Assembly: GCF_001243895.1 (NCBI RefSeq) | Contig: NZ_LN851186.1 | Span: 995,632 to 1,059,631 of the forward strand | DNA: 64,000 nucleotides | Direction: 5' to 3' | Origin: Bacillus testis | GTDB lineage: Bacteria; Bacillota; Bacilli; Bacillales; DSM-1321 | Shown: positions 25,735 to 35,706 of the stretch, one piece after another | Numbering within the stretch: the stretch's first letter is position 1 | How the letters are laid out: each line of letters opens with the position of its first letter | Notes under the pieces: model-generated | Told to the model about the DNA's origin: nothing | What the model saw: only the letters and a program-made list of their open reading frames with translations | The model's database searches: none | Position numbers and translations under genes: made by a program

Positions 25735-25862
25735 TCTTCAGTCACTCCCCGCCAATCATTCGTTGAACCAACCTTCATTATTGCCTTCTTAACTTACACG
25801 TCTGCATCTTCACTCTACGCGTTGAAGTGTGAGTCTTAGCACCTGTTAACGGGATATATAGT
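25735..25862 (-). repeat. R1 repeat, near full-length, inserted between glpF and glpK
   Basis: Read on the minus strand: TATCCCGTTAACAGGTGCTA, the Cys-like hairpin region ACTCACACTTCAAC, GTTGGTTCAACGAATGATTG and the second module GGCGGGGAGTGACTG. It occupies most of the 236-base glpF-glpK gap in the orientation opposite to the operon. Confidence 0.75.
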
Positions 25863-25904
25863 TTGATAGACATCCAGGCAGCCGATAGCTTGCTTGGAGA
25901 TTGA

Positions 25905-27422
<1,518 letters not shown>

Positions 27423-27606
27423 AGAATTGGTGGTAGATCATGAATCCCCCGCCGATCCGAGTTTTGCTGCCGCTTGGATCTCCATTACTTGTCTTTGTTT
27501 TACTAAATGGAATAAGTGCGCAGATACTTGTTAAGCAAACAGATACACTTTTTTCATCGTGTATGATAGCATATAGATAAGTTAATGAATCGGTTGGAGA
27601 AATGGG

Positions 27607-27665
27607 AGAGACCACTTGTGCACTTTTGATGGAAATCATTAAGTGTCCTTGTGGTCTCTTTTTTT
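27607..27665 (+). terminator. GlpP-controlled leader terminator of glpD
   Basis: Stem AGAGACCAC / GTGGTCTCT encloses an inner stem (GCACTT / AAGTGT); a T-run follows. It ends 170 bases before glpD, in a gene-free leader. Same arrangement as before glpF. Confidence 0.85.
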
Positions 27666-27834
27666 GTACCCTGCCATTTCCTGCAGATATAAAATGTCCC
27701 TCCGGCCGAAAAGAAGCGAAGATACCCATGGGTAAAAGATTGACTTGAATGCTGCCGTTTAAGGGTGAAATATAAAAAATTGGGTATTTATTAAATAAGG
27801 ACCAGAAGTATAAACATAATTGGAGGAGAATAGT

Positions 27835-29499
27835 ATGGCATTTACTAATTTGGAACGGTCGGCCACATTGAAGAAGATGAGTGAAGAAGAATATGATGTT
27901 TTTGTGATTGGAGGAGGAATAACTGGGTCAGGAATTGCATTGGATGCTGTTAGCCGCGGCATGAAAGTGGCCCTATGTGAAATGCAGGATTTTGCAGGCG
28001 GAACGTCAAGCCGTTCTACAAAACTTGTGCATGGCGGACTTCGTTATCTAAAACAGTTTGAAGTCAAAATGGTGGCAGAAATCGGGAAAGAACGCGCCGT
28101 CGTGTATGAGAATGGACCTCATGTAACTACTCCTGAGTGGATGCTTTTGCCGATGTATGAAGGCGGGACATTTGGTCCTTTCACGACATCCATCGGTTTA
28201 AGAGTATATGATTTTCTTGCCGGTGTTAAGAAAAGCGAACGGAGAAGCATGCTTTCAAAACAAGATGCAATGAAGAAAGAGCCGTTGCTGAAGAAGAATG
28301 GGCTGAAGGGCGGAGGCTATTATGTTGAATACCGTACAGATGATGCCCGTCTAACAATCGAAGTAGCCAAGAAAGCAAAGGAATTTGGTGCCGATTTGAT
28401 CAATTATGCCTCTGTGGAAGAATTCATCTACAAAAATGGCAAAGTGGCCGGGGTTAGAGTGAAGGATCGTTTTTCAGGCGAAATGTATGAAATCCATGCC
28501 AGAAAAATAGTGAACGCTACTGGGCCGTGGGTGGACAAATTGCGTGAAAAAGATGGCTCTAAAGCAGGCAAGACCTTGCAGTTGACCAAAGGTGTCCACA
28601 TCGTATTAGACCAAGCCAAGTTTCCTTTAAAGCAAGCAATCTATTTCGACACAGAAGACGGCCGCATGATATTTGCGATCCCAAGGGGGAATAAAGCTTA
28701 TATTGGCACGACTGATACTTTCTACGATTCTGATCCGGTCGCTCCTCACCCAACTAAAGAAGATCGGGCCTATCTGATAGATGCCATTCAATATATGTTT
28801 CCAGATGCACATATCACGGAGCAGGATATTGAATCAAGCTGGGCAGGCGTTCGGCCATTGATCTTGGAAGAGGGCAAGGATCCATCGGAAATCTCCCGTA
28901 AAGACGAGGTATGGGTATCGGATTCCGGCCTTATCACTATTGCGGGCGGTAAGTTGACAGGGTACCGAAAAATGTCCGAGATGGTGGTAGACAAGGTGGC
29001 AAAACAATTCGAGCAGGAACAATATAAATTATTCGGAGAATGCCAAACTGAGCATCTGCCAATTTCCGGCGGAGATGTCGGCGGTTCCCGCAAGTTTGAT
29101 CGGTTTGTTGAACAGCAGGTGCAGAAAGGAACCGCACTCGGGTTAAGTCGGGATGAAGCGAGTGAACTGGTTCATTCATATGGCACAAATGTGAAAAAAA
29201 TCTTTCAAATTCTTTCATCCGGCGGAGAAGATATGGAAAAATCCCAACTTTCAAAGGAAGTGTACGCCCGCCTAAAATATGCCATCGATGAAGAGAGTTT
29301 GGCAACTCCTGTTGATTTCTTTTTGAGAAGAACCGGTGCATTGCTATTTAATATCCATTGGGTCTATCAGTGGAAAGAAGCAGTGATCGACTATATGGCT
29401 GGAGCATTCGGTTGGAGTGAAGAAAAGAAAAAAGAATTGTCCCAGCAGCTTGAACAAGAACTTAAGTATGCAACAACTCCATACGAAGAACAGCACTAA
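27835..29499 (+). CDS. glpD: Aerobic glycerol-3-phosphate dehydrogenase GlpD
   Basis: A 554-residue FAD enzyme. The FAD Rossmann motif is [20 protein letters not shown] (residues 19-38), followed by [17 protein letters not shown], the FAD-family GG motif of G3P dehydrogenases. The middle contains [20 protein letters not shown] and [11 protein letters not shown], and the C-terminal DAO_C region carries [14 protein letters not shown] and the helical tail. It oxidises glycerol-3-phosphate to dihydroxyacetone phosphate and passes electrons to quinone at the membrane. SD GGAGGAGAA. It is expressed through a GlpP-dependent leader. Confidence 0.97.
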   Translation: MAFTNLERSATLKKMSEEEYDVFVIGGGITGSGIALDAVSRGMKVALCEMQDFAGGTSSRSTKLVHGGLRYLKQFEVKMVAEIGKERAVVYENGPHVTTPEWMLLPMYEGGTFGPFTTSIGLRVYDFLAGVKKSERRSMLSKQDAMKKEPLLKKNGLKGGGYYVEYRTDDARLTIEVAKKAKEFGADLINYASVEEFIYKNGKVAGVRVKDRFSGEMYEIHARKIVNATGPWVDKLREKDGSKAGKTLQLTKGVHIVLDQAKFPLKQAIYFDTEDGRMIFAIPRGNKAYIGTTDTFYDSDPVAPHPTKEDRAYLIDAIQYMFPDAHITEQDIESSWAGVRPLILEEGKDPSEISRKDEVWVSDSGLITIAGGKLTGYRKMSEMVVDKVAKQFEQEQYKLFGECQTEHLPISGGDVGGSRKFDRFVEQQVQKGTALGLSRDEASELVHSYGTNVKKIFQILSSGGEDMEKSQLSKEVYARLKYAIDEESLATPVDFFLRRTGALLFNIHWVYQWKEAVIDYMAGAFGWSEEKKKELSQQLEQELKYATTPYEEQH

Positions 29500-29504
29500 G
29501 GAGG

Positions 29505-29537
29505 AGAAAGGCTTGTGGAAAACAAGCCTTTCTTTTT
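29505..29537 (+). terminator. Terminator of glpD
   Basis: Perfect 12-bp stem AGAAAGGCTTGT / ACAAGCCTTTCT, then a T-run. Confidence 0.9.
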
Positions 29538-29659
29538 ATGCCTAAAAAATACGTAAGGAAGGGTGTTGTTTTTAAGGAACATTTTTCGGGTATAGATAGT
29601 TTATAAAGAAAAGGACAGATAGAGGGATTGAAAAGTGGATCAACTTATTGAATAATATA

Positions 29660-29677
29660 TATGTACATATGTTCATA
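29660..29677. promoter_or_regulatory. CzrA-type operator before czcD
   Basis: TATGTACAT / ATGTTCATA is an 18-bp palindrome with one mismatch, five bases before the czcD SD. This resembles the ArsR/SmtB-family consensus with TGAACA..TGTTCA arms and fits repression by the neighbouring CzrA homologue. Confidence 0.65.
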
Positions 29678-29693
29678 TATTAGGAGGTGCAAT

Positions 29694-30617
29694 ATGGAAC
29701 AGCATGGCCATCATCATAGTGGCGGGCATCATCACCACCATCATTCAGCAAACAAAAAAGCATTGCTATTGTCATTCATTTTAATCACCATCTTTATGGT
29801 TGTTGAGATTATTGGAGGCTATCTAACGAATAGTTTGGCATTGCTGTCAGACGCAGGTCATATGTTAAGCGATTCGGCGGCACTTGGTTTAAGTCTTTTT
29901 GCTGTCATATTGGGAGAAAAGAATGCCACATACCAAAATACATTCGGCTACAGACGGTTTGAAATCATTGCTGCCGCTCTTAACGGGCTAACGTTAGTCT
30001 TGATTTCAGCCTATATTTTCTATGAATCATATCGCCGGTTCCAGAATCCACCCGAGATTCAGAGCAGCGGGATGTTGGTCATCTCTATTATTGGGCTGCT
30101 GGTGAATATCGGGGCAGCTTTCCTGTTGATGAGGGGAAATAGAGAAGAAAATCTGAATGTCCGAAGCGCATATATGCATGTGTTGGGAGATACGCTTGGT
30201 TCTGTCGGAGCCATTATTGCTTCTTTATTGATCTTTTTCTTTGATTGGACATATGCTGATCCGATTGCCAGTCTGATCGTGGCTGTCTTGATTATCATAA
30301 GCGGAGTCAGAATCACCAAAGATTCCTTCCACATATTGATGGAAGGAACTCCAGAGAACATCAATCTTGAAGAAGTAAAGGGACAATTAGAAAAGCTCCC
30401 GCATGTATACGAGGTTCATGACTTGCACATCTGGTCAATCACTTCGGAGACACCGATGTTATCTTGCCATATCATGATCAGTTCAACCGGTGTACAGGAT
30501 GATGTCCTCTTTGAAGCCCAACATCTATTGGAGCATGAGTTTCATATCCGTCATAGCACGCTTCAGGTAGAGAGAACGGAAACCGGATGTCCGAATGAAT
30601 CTCAGCGCTGTAATTAA
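29694..30617 (+). CDS. czcD: Cation diffusion facilitator CzcD (zinc/cadmium efflux)
   Basis: A 307-residue CDF transporter. The N-terminus is a His-rich metal-binding stretch (residues 3-19). Six membrane segments follow. The metal site in TM2 is [18 protein letters not shown] (HxxxD, residues about 50-67) and the partner in TM5 is [16 protein letters not shown] (HxxxD). A cytoplasmic ferredoxin-like domain is at the C-terminus. It exports Zn2+, Cd2+ or Co2+ in exchange for protons or K+. ATG 29694 follows AGGAGG; the operator lies just upstream. It overlaps the convergent czrA by four bases. Confidence 0.93.
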   Translation: MEQHGHHHSGGHHHHHHSANKKALLLSFILITIFMVVEIIGGYLTNSLALLSDAGHMLSDSAALGLSLFAVILGEKNATYQNTFGYRRFEIIAAALNGLTLVLISAYIFYESYRRFQNPPEIQSSGMLVISIIGLLVNIGAAFLLMRGNREENLNVRSAYMHVLGDTLGSVGAIIASLLIFFFDWTYADPIASLIVAVLIIISGVRITKDSFHILMEGTPENINLEEVKGQLEKLPHVYEVHDLHIWSITSETPMLSCHIMISSTGVQDDVLFEAQHLLEHEFHIRHSTLQVERTETGCPNESQRCN

Positions 30618-30934
30618 TGATGGTTGGCATGGTCTATCGTTTGGATGATGATACTCATGACATGTTCATCATCATGTGAATAGAACAGTGTCGTTCCTTC
30701 TCGGCGGAATTTGACAAGGCGCAGATTCTTCAGGAATCGAAGCTGATGGGAAACAGTCGATTGGACTAATGACAATTTCTCAGCTATTTCATTGACAGAA
30801 TGCTCTCCTTGGAAAAGCAAGTAAAGTATGCGCAGCCGGGTGGGATCGGAAAGAGCTTTGAATGTCTGGGTGACGAGAAACAACGTTTCCTCATCCAATT
30901 CCTTATGCAGATTGTTATCTTGTTCTGGGTTCAC
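30614..30934 (-). CDS. czrA: ArsR/SmtB family zinc-sensing repressor CzrA
   Basis: A 106-residue winged-helix repressor. The DNA-binding region is [20 protein letters not shown] (residues 48-67). The C-terminal alpha-5 metal site DDEHV..DHANHH has the Asp, His, His, His set of CzrA, which binds Zn2+ or Co2+ at the dimer interface and releases DNA. The start is GTG at 30934, after GGGAGGTAGG. It is convergent with czcD, whose operator is the likely target. Confidence 0.92.
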   Translation of the reverse strand: MNPEQDNNLHKELDEETLFLVTQTFKALSDPTRLRILYLLFQGEHSVNEIAEKLSLVQSTVSHQLRFLKNLRLVKFRREGTTLFYSHDDEHVMSIIIQTIDHANHH

Positions 30935-31020
30935 TTATTCCTACCTCCCTTTCACCATTTATTATACGTGAAAGTTTTTCGATGCAAAAGATAATGAATT
31001 AAATACTTCTTTCGATACGA

Positions 31021-31049
31021 AACCGTTCTGATTCCAGAGCGGTTTTTCA
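31021..31049 (+). terminator. Orphan terminator-like hairpin upstream of czrA
   Basis: AACCGTTCT / AGAGCGGTT (one G-U pair) with a T-run on the plus strand, but no gene ends before it on that strand. Possibly the relic of a lost gene or the end of antisense transcription. Confidence 0.45.
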
Positions 31050-31118
31050 ATTGGCGGAAGCGGGAGAGGCAACTAAGGAGAAAACTTTACCTAGTTTGGA
31101 AAAGAGAGGGGTGTTTGT

Positions 31119-31175
31119 TCTATTCTAACTTGCACTAAAACTCCTACTTCAACTCGAAGAAGAATGACTTGATTG
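31119..31175 (+). repeat. R1 repeat, partial 5' module
   Basis: CTATTCTAACTTGCACTAAA then ACTCCTACTTCAACTCGAAG. The returning outer arm is not recognisable. Confidence 0.5.
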
Positions 31176-31290
31176 GTTATGTGGCTGTCTTTGTTTTTTG
31201 GCTCATTCACCGAATCGGTAATGTATGCATTAAATGCGATAAGAGGTGTCTCCCATCATTGAAGATTCATTTTTTAAAGGAGTGAATGGA

Positions 31291-31473
31291 TTGTCCTTGT
31301 TCATCAATATTGGAATCGGTTTATTGATCCTCGGCTATGTAGGCTTTACGGTATGGAAAAACTTCAAAAAACAGCAATCAGGGAAATGTGCAGGATGCGT
31401 GTTGAATAAACACTGTACGGTCAAATCGTGTGATTCAATCGTCGAAAAGCATGAAATTCCTCCATATAATTAA
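31291..31473 (+). CDS. FeoB-associated Cys-rich membrane protein
   Basis: A 60-residue protein: one membrane segment (NIGIGLLILGYVGFTVWKNF) followed by a Cys cluster KCAGCVLNKHC...SC, the pattern of the small FeoB-associated Cys-rich family. These are usually near ferrous iron transporters; here no feoAB is visible, so it is an orphan copy. TTG 31291 is chosen after AAAGGAG; a longer frame from GTG 31246 has no SD. A role in metal or redox handling at the membrane is inferred from the family name only. Confidence 0.75.
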   Translation: MSLFINIGIGLLILGYVGFTVWKNFKKQQSGKCAGCVLNKHCTVKSCDSIVEKHEIPPYN

Positions 31474-31476
31474 TGT

Positions 31477-31507
31477 AATCGGATCATGCCCCTGGCATGA
31501 TCCGATT
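31477..31507 (+). terminator. Terminator after the FeoB-associated protein gene
   Basis: Perfect 14-bp stem AATCGGATCATGCC / GGCATGATCCGATT with a 3-base loop; only a short T-rich tail. Confidence 0.75.
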
Positions 31508-31529
31508 CATTTGTTTACGGAGTTGTTAT

Positions 31530-31721
31530 GAAAAAGGCTACGTCCCTAAACGGCCGCTTCCGCTTTTCGTGATCTAGCTGCAGCGGCCAGGGACTAGCAA
31601 ACTTCGGCCTTTTCTTCTACGATAAGTCAACATCAGCTCTCTTTCGTTCGCTGTGTTTCCTTTATCTCAAAGAAAGGTCCTCCAGTTTGTACGTCCCTAA
31701 ACGGCCGCTTCCGCTTTTCGT
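31530..31721 (+). repeat. R2 repeat, complete copy with nested stems
   Basis: Inner stem GGCCGCT (31552) / AGCGGCC (31582), middle stem GTCCCT / AGGGAC, and outer AAAAAGGC / GGCCTTTT. The constant loop is TTCCGCTTTTCGT..TCTAGCTG. A second part holds ATAAGTCAACATCAGC..GCTGTGTTTCCTTTATC, and the first arm is repeated at 31691-31721, inside the end of the downstream CNNM gene. Confidence 0.8.
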
Positions 31722-32995
31722 GCGTCGATGAAGAGGATGTGTTGGCCGTCTATTTCTGTGACGGTAAATATGTAGCCGTCTTCGGTGATTTGGTCTCCTT
31801 TTACCACATCGTATTTCTGGGTGAGGACCCAGCCTCCGATTGTATCTACGTCGTCCTCCATTAAATCTGTGCCGAGGATATCGTTGACATCCTCGATCAA
31901 GACTTTAGCTTCAAAAACGTAATGGCCCTCGCCTATTTTCCGTATATCGGGAAGTTCGTCGGCATCAAATTCATCACGGATTTCGCCTACGATTTCCTCC
32001 AGAATGTCTTCGACCGTCACGAGGCCTGCAGTTCCGCCGTATTCATCGAATAGAATAGCCATGTGGGAATGGTTTTTCTGGAGGGTGACAAGCAAATCAT
32101 GGATGGGCAATGTTTCTATGACTGATATGGCAGGATGTATGTAAGGTGTAATGTCATCTATTAATTCCTTTTCGTTCATGATAAAGCTAGTCAGCACTTC
32201 TTTCATATTGATAATGCCGATGACGTTGTCTTTATCGCCTTCGACTACTGGATAGCGTGTATACCTTTCTTGCTGTACGAGGGTAATTGCATCCTGAAGA
32301 GTGGCATCACTATAGACAGACACTATTTCTGTCCGGGGAACCATAATTTCTTTGGCGATCCGCTCATCGAATTCGAAGATCCTATTTACATATTTATATT
32401 CCGCTTGATTAATTTCCCCGCTTTTGAGACTTTCGGATAAAATAAGGCGCAGTTCTTCTTCCGAATGAGCCATTTCGGACTCTGAAACAGGCTTGAGGCC
32501 GAATAGCCCAGTTACGAGCGCTGCTGATTTGTTCAGAATCCAAATAAACGGATAGAGCACTCTGTAAAACCATATTAAAGGAGTAGAAAAAGATAAAGCG
32601 ATGGTTTCCGCTTTATGGATCGCCAATGTTTTAGGCGCAAGTTCCCCGATTACAACATGAAGGAATGTAATGGCAAAAAAAGAAAACAGAAAGGAAATCA
32701 CTTGGATAATTGGCTCGCTTAAAACAAAATGAACTAAAATAGGATGCAATAATTTTTCTACGGCGGGTTCTCCCAGCCAGCCAAGTGCCAAGGATGTCAA
32801 CGTTATGCCCAACTGGCAGGCGGATAAATACTCATCGAGCGATGATATGACTTTCTTGGCAGCCGGTGCGCGTTTATTCCCTTCTAGCACAAGCTGATCG
32901 ATGCGGGTGCTCCGTACTTTGACAATGGCAAATTCAGAAGCGACAAAAAAACCGGTAAATGCAATCAGAAATGCTACATATAAAAGATTTAGCAT
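31697..32995 (-). CDS. CNNM/CorC-HlyC family membrane protein, paralogue 1
   Basis: A 432-residue protein with an N-terminal DUF21/CNNM membrane domain (residues 1-185; [17 protein letters not shown] then GELAPKTLAIHKAE), two CBS domains (about 205-330; [13 protein letters not shown] and [20 protein letters not shown]) and a C-terminal CorC_HlyC domain. Family members act in Mg2+ or Co2+ homeostasis, mainly efflux. The ATG 32995 has no adjacent SD; GGGAGGAGG lies 25 bases upstream, separated by a GCCC/GGGC hairpin. The last eight codons come from R2 repeat sequence. Two paralogues follow within 6 kb. Confidence 0.88.
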   Translation of the reverse strand: MLNLLYVAFLIAFTGFFVASEFAIVKVRSTRIDQLVLEGNKRAPAAKKVISSLDEYLSACQLGITLTSLALGWLGEPAVEKLLHPILVHFVLSEPIIQVISFLFSFFAITFLHVVIGELAPKTLAIHKAETIALSFSTPLIWFYRVLYPFIWILNKSAALVTGLFGLKPVSESEMAHSEEELRLILSESLKSGEINQAEYKYVNRIFEFDERIAKEIMVPRTEIVSVYSDATLQDAITLVQQERYTRYPVVEGDKDNVIGIINMKEVLTSFIMNEKELIDDITPYIHPAISVIETLPIHDLLVTLQKNHSHMAILFDEYGGTAGLVTVEDILEEIVGEIRDEFDADELPDIRKIGEGHYVFEAKVLIEDVNDILGTDLMEDDVDTIGGWVLTQKYDVVKGDQITEDGYIFTVTEIDGQHILFIDARKAEAAV

Positions 32996-33029
32996 ATTTT
33001 GGCGCCCATCAAAGGGCTATCCTCCTCCC
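32993..33029 (-). promoter_or_regulatory. SD-hairpin-start translation leader of CNNM paralogue 1
   Basis: mRNA order: GGGAGGAGG (33029-33021), ATA, hairpin GCCC-TTTGAT-GGGC (33017-33004), GCCAAAAT, ATG. The SD-to-start distance is 25 nt, or 11 nt once the hairpin is removed. An alternative is a short coupled ORF from the TTG or ATG in the hairpin loop, whose stop overlaps the real ATG (ATGCTAA). Confidence 0.55.
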
Positions 33030-33245
33030 GGCATGTATTTCTTTTTTTGATTTTGCCCCAATACGACCAATGCATGCATAACAGAGAGTGGATATCGAAC
33101 AAAGGCATTTTGCTTTACAGCAACGGACGATTTAATCATAGGATAGAAGAGGATACCCAAAAAGAGATTAATGCCAGGGGATTGGTGGAAGAGTTAAAAA
33201 GAATGATAGCTTTTATGAAAATAAAATCTGGGAGGTTTCATACAC

Positions 33246-34664
33246 ATGCAAAAAGCATCCATGCTGATTAACGGTGAAGAAGTCCTTTGCAAGGACGTGA
33301 TTGAAGTCAATAATCCGGCAACGAACGAGGTGATTGCCACTGTTCCGAACGGCGGGGCAGAGGAAGCGCGTGCCGCTGTAGATGCGGCCTATCATGCTTT
33401 TCCAAGCTGGGCGAAGAAAACCGCCGGGGAACGTTCCCGCCTTCTACGTAATTGGTATAATCTTATTAACGATCATAAAGATGAATTGGCAAAAATCATG
33501 ACAAAGGAGCAAGGAAAGCCATTTAAGGAAGCACAAGGGGAGATTTCCTATGCGAATAGCTTCATCGAATGGTATGCGGAAGAAGCTAAAAGAGTGTATG
33601 GGGATACTATTCCGGCTAGTGACAGCGAGAAACGCATAATCGTGCTGAAGCAACCAATCGGTGTTGTTGCAGCGATCACTCCATGGAACTTTCCGGCGGC
33701 TATGATTACAAGAAAGGTGGCACCGGCTTTAGCGGCAGGGTGCACAGTGGTGATCAAACCGGCGAAATTGACGCCCCTCACGGCGATCCGTTTAGTGGAA
33801 TTGGCTTATGAAGCTGGCATTGACAAAGGTGCGATTAATCTGGTGACAGGCCATTCCGCTAGCATATCGGACGCTTGGATGAAAGATGAACGAGTCCGTA
33901 AAGTTTCTTTCACAGGTTCGACAGAAGTAGGAAAGCAATTAATGAAGGGAAGCGCGGATACAGTAAAAAAAGTATCACTTGAGCTTGGAGGCCACGCACC
34001 GTTTATCGTTATGGAAGATGCAAATATAGATGAAGCAGTGGAAGCTGTAACGGCCAGTAAATTCCGCAATGCCGGACAAACATGTGTCTGTACTAATCGC
34101 GTATATGTACAGGAAGGAATCTATGAAGAGTTCGTTAAACAATTTGCTGCCGCCGTTGAAAAATTAAAGGTAGGGAATGGCATGGATGAAGGCGTTGTCA
34201 TCGGTCCCTTAATCAATGAAGAGGCAGTTAAAAAAGTAAAAGAACAGATCCGTGATGCCATTGAAAAAGGAGGAGAGCTTTTAACAAAGGAAAAGAAGAG
34301 GGAAGGTTTGTTCATGCAGCCGGCCGTCATCGGCCATGCAGATGATTCGATGAAGTGTATGAATGAAGAAACGTTCGGCCCATTAGCTCCTGTATCTGCT
34401 TTCAAGACAAAGGAAGAAGCAATTAAAAGAGCGAATGATACATCATTCGGTTTAGCGGCTTATGTATTCACCAGAGATATCTCACAGGCCGTTGAAATTG
34501 CCGAGTCGTTGGAATATGGAATTGTCGGTTTGAATGACGGTCTGCCATCGGTCGCACAAGCCCCATTTGGAGGCATGAAAGAGAGTGGGATCGGAAGAGA
34601 AGGCGGTAAATATGGCATGGACGAATTTATGGAAATCAAATATGTTTCTTTAAAATTAAGTTAA
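33246..34664 (+). CDS. gabD: NAD(P)-dependent succinate-semialdehyde dehydrogenase
   Basis: A 472-residue aldehyde dehydrogenase. Coenzyme region TPWNFPAAMITRKVAPALAA (residues about 142-161), FTGSTEVGKQL, the general-base Glu in LELGGHAPFIV (about 243), and the catalytic Cys in NAGQTCVCTNR (about 277-287) are intact. The motif set matches the GabD subfamily, which oxidises succinate semialdehyde to succinate in GABA breakdown. SD GGGAGG precedes the ATG. No gabT or gabP neighbour is present, so the pathway context is missing. Confidence 0.88.
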   Translation: MQKASMLINGEEVLCKDVIEVNNPATNEVIATVPNGGAEEARAAVDAAYHAFPSWAKKTAGERSRLLRNWYNLINDHKDELAKIMTKEQGKPFKEAQGEISYANSFIEWYAEEAKRVYGDTIPASDSEKRIIVLKQPIGVVAAITPWNFPAAMITRKVAPALAAGCTVVIKPAKLTPLTAIRLVELAYEAGIDKGAINLVTGHSASISDAWMKDERVRKVSFTGSTEVGKQLMKGSADTVKKVSLELGGHAPFIVMEDANIDEAVEAVTASKFRNAGQTCVCTNRVYVQEGIYEEFVKQFAAAVEKLKVGNGMDEGVVIGPLINEEAVKKVKEQIRDAIEKGGELLTKEKKREGLFMQPAVIGHADDSMKCMNEETFGPLAPVSAFKTKEEAIKRANDTSFGLAAYVFTRDISQAVEIAESLEYGIVGLNDGLPSVAQAPFGGMKESGIGREGGKYGMDEFMEIKYVSLKLS

Positions 34665-34675
34665 ACGAATCCTTG

Positions 34676-34708
34676 AAAACCTTGGCCAATCAACGGGCCG
34701 AGGTTTTT
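34676..34708 (+). terminator. Terminator of gabD
   Basis: AAAACCTTGGCC / GGCCGAGGTTTTT with one G-U pair and a T-run. Confidence 0.8.
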
Positions 34709-34865
34709 GCATATTTTGCCCGGCAAGATGAGAAGCCTGTACTATATGGATGTTCCATGAATATATTACATAGTAGAAATGGCTGCTTAAAAGAGAGCGG
34801 CTGTAAAGAATGACATCGGGGTGGTTCATTCAAGGAGAAGGAGATCGAAGAAAAGGGCGGGGATT

Positions 34866-35648
34866 ATGGTTAATAGTATTCAGGCATTGTTTTTGGGAAT
34901 TCTTCAGGGATTGACGGAGTTCCTGCCAATCAGTTCAAGCGGCCATTTATATTTAGGAAGGCAGATGTTCGGCTTGAATGAGGCGGGCCTTTTATTGGAC
35001 ACTATGCTACATATCGGTACGCTATTTGCTGTATTAGTTTTCTATCGCCGTGAATTCATAGGGATTTGCCGGAATCCATTCGGCAAGCTGACTTGGCTGT
35101 TGATTGCAGGCACCATACCTGCGGTCATCGTCGGATTTGCCTTTAAAGATTATTTCGACAGTCTTTCCAAAAGTGGTGTGACCGTTGGTTGGGAATTTCT
35201 GATAACGGGCTGTTTCCTATGGTTCGCTGATTCTATTAAAAAAGGCAGGAAGCAGATGGAGGACCTGACATTCAAGGATGCCGTTTTTATCGGAACGTTC
35301 CAGGCAGCGGCCATTTTTCCGGCGATTTCACGCTCAGGGATGACGATGGCGGCGGCTCTGATGAGAAAACTTGATCGTGAAACAGCGGCCTATTTCTCTT
35401 TTTTGCTGTCCACGCCAGCTATTGCCGGCGCTATTCTTCTGCAGAGTATGGATATTTTGAAAGGGGAAGGGGAAGCCATATCGCCTGGTGCACTTGCCAT
35501 GGGGATTATCGCTTCGGCGGCAGTCGGATATGCGGCGGTGAAATGGATGATCGGTTATCTCAAGAAACATTCATTAAAAGCGTTCGCTGTTTATGTCTGG
35601 ATTCTTGGCCTTTTTATTGTAGCTATGCAATATAGTGGCAAATTCTAA
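34866..35648 (+). CDS. uppP: Undecaprenyl-diphosphatase UppP (BacA)
   Basis: A 260-residue membrane enzyme with about eight segments. The two catalytic repeats are visible: LQGLTEFLPISSSGHLYLG (residues 14-32, with E and S of the (E/Q)xxxE and SSS motifs) and IFPAISRSGMTMAAALM (about 155-171). It dephosphorylates undecaprenyl pyrophosphate on the outer face, recycling the lipid carrier for peptidoglycan. Extra copies raise bacitracin tolerance. ATG 34866 follows a purine stretch (AAAAGGGCGGGG). Confidence 0.93.
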   Translation: MVNSIQALFLGILQGLTEFLPISSSGHLYLGRQMFGLNEAGLLLDTMLHIGTLFAVLVFYRREFIGICRNPFGKLTWLLIAGTIPAVIVGFAFKDYFDSLSKSGVTVGWEFLITGCFLWFADSIKKGRKQMEDLTFKDAVFIGTFQAAAIFPAISRSGMTMAAALMRKLDRETAAYFSFLLSTPAIAGAILLQSMDILKGEGEAISPGALAMGIIASAAVGYAAVKWMIGYLKKHSLKAFAVYVWILGLFIVAMQYSGKF

Positions 35649-35668
35649 TGTTGCTCTTCCTTAGGATA

Positions 35669-35706
35669 ACAAAAAGCACAGGCCTATTGACCTGTGCTCT
35701 TTGTTA
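35669..35706. terminator. Bidirectional terminator between uppP and CNNM paralogue 2
   Basis: AACAAAAAGCACAGG / CCTGTGCTCTTTGTT, with a mismatch, between convergent genes. Confidence 0.85.

Noticed and set aside
27539-27580. glpD promoter at TATGAT 27562
   Set aside because: No acceptable -35 lies 16-18 bases upstream, so the exact promoter is left open.
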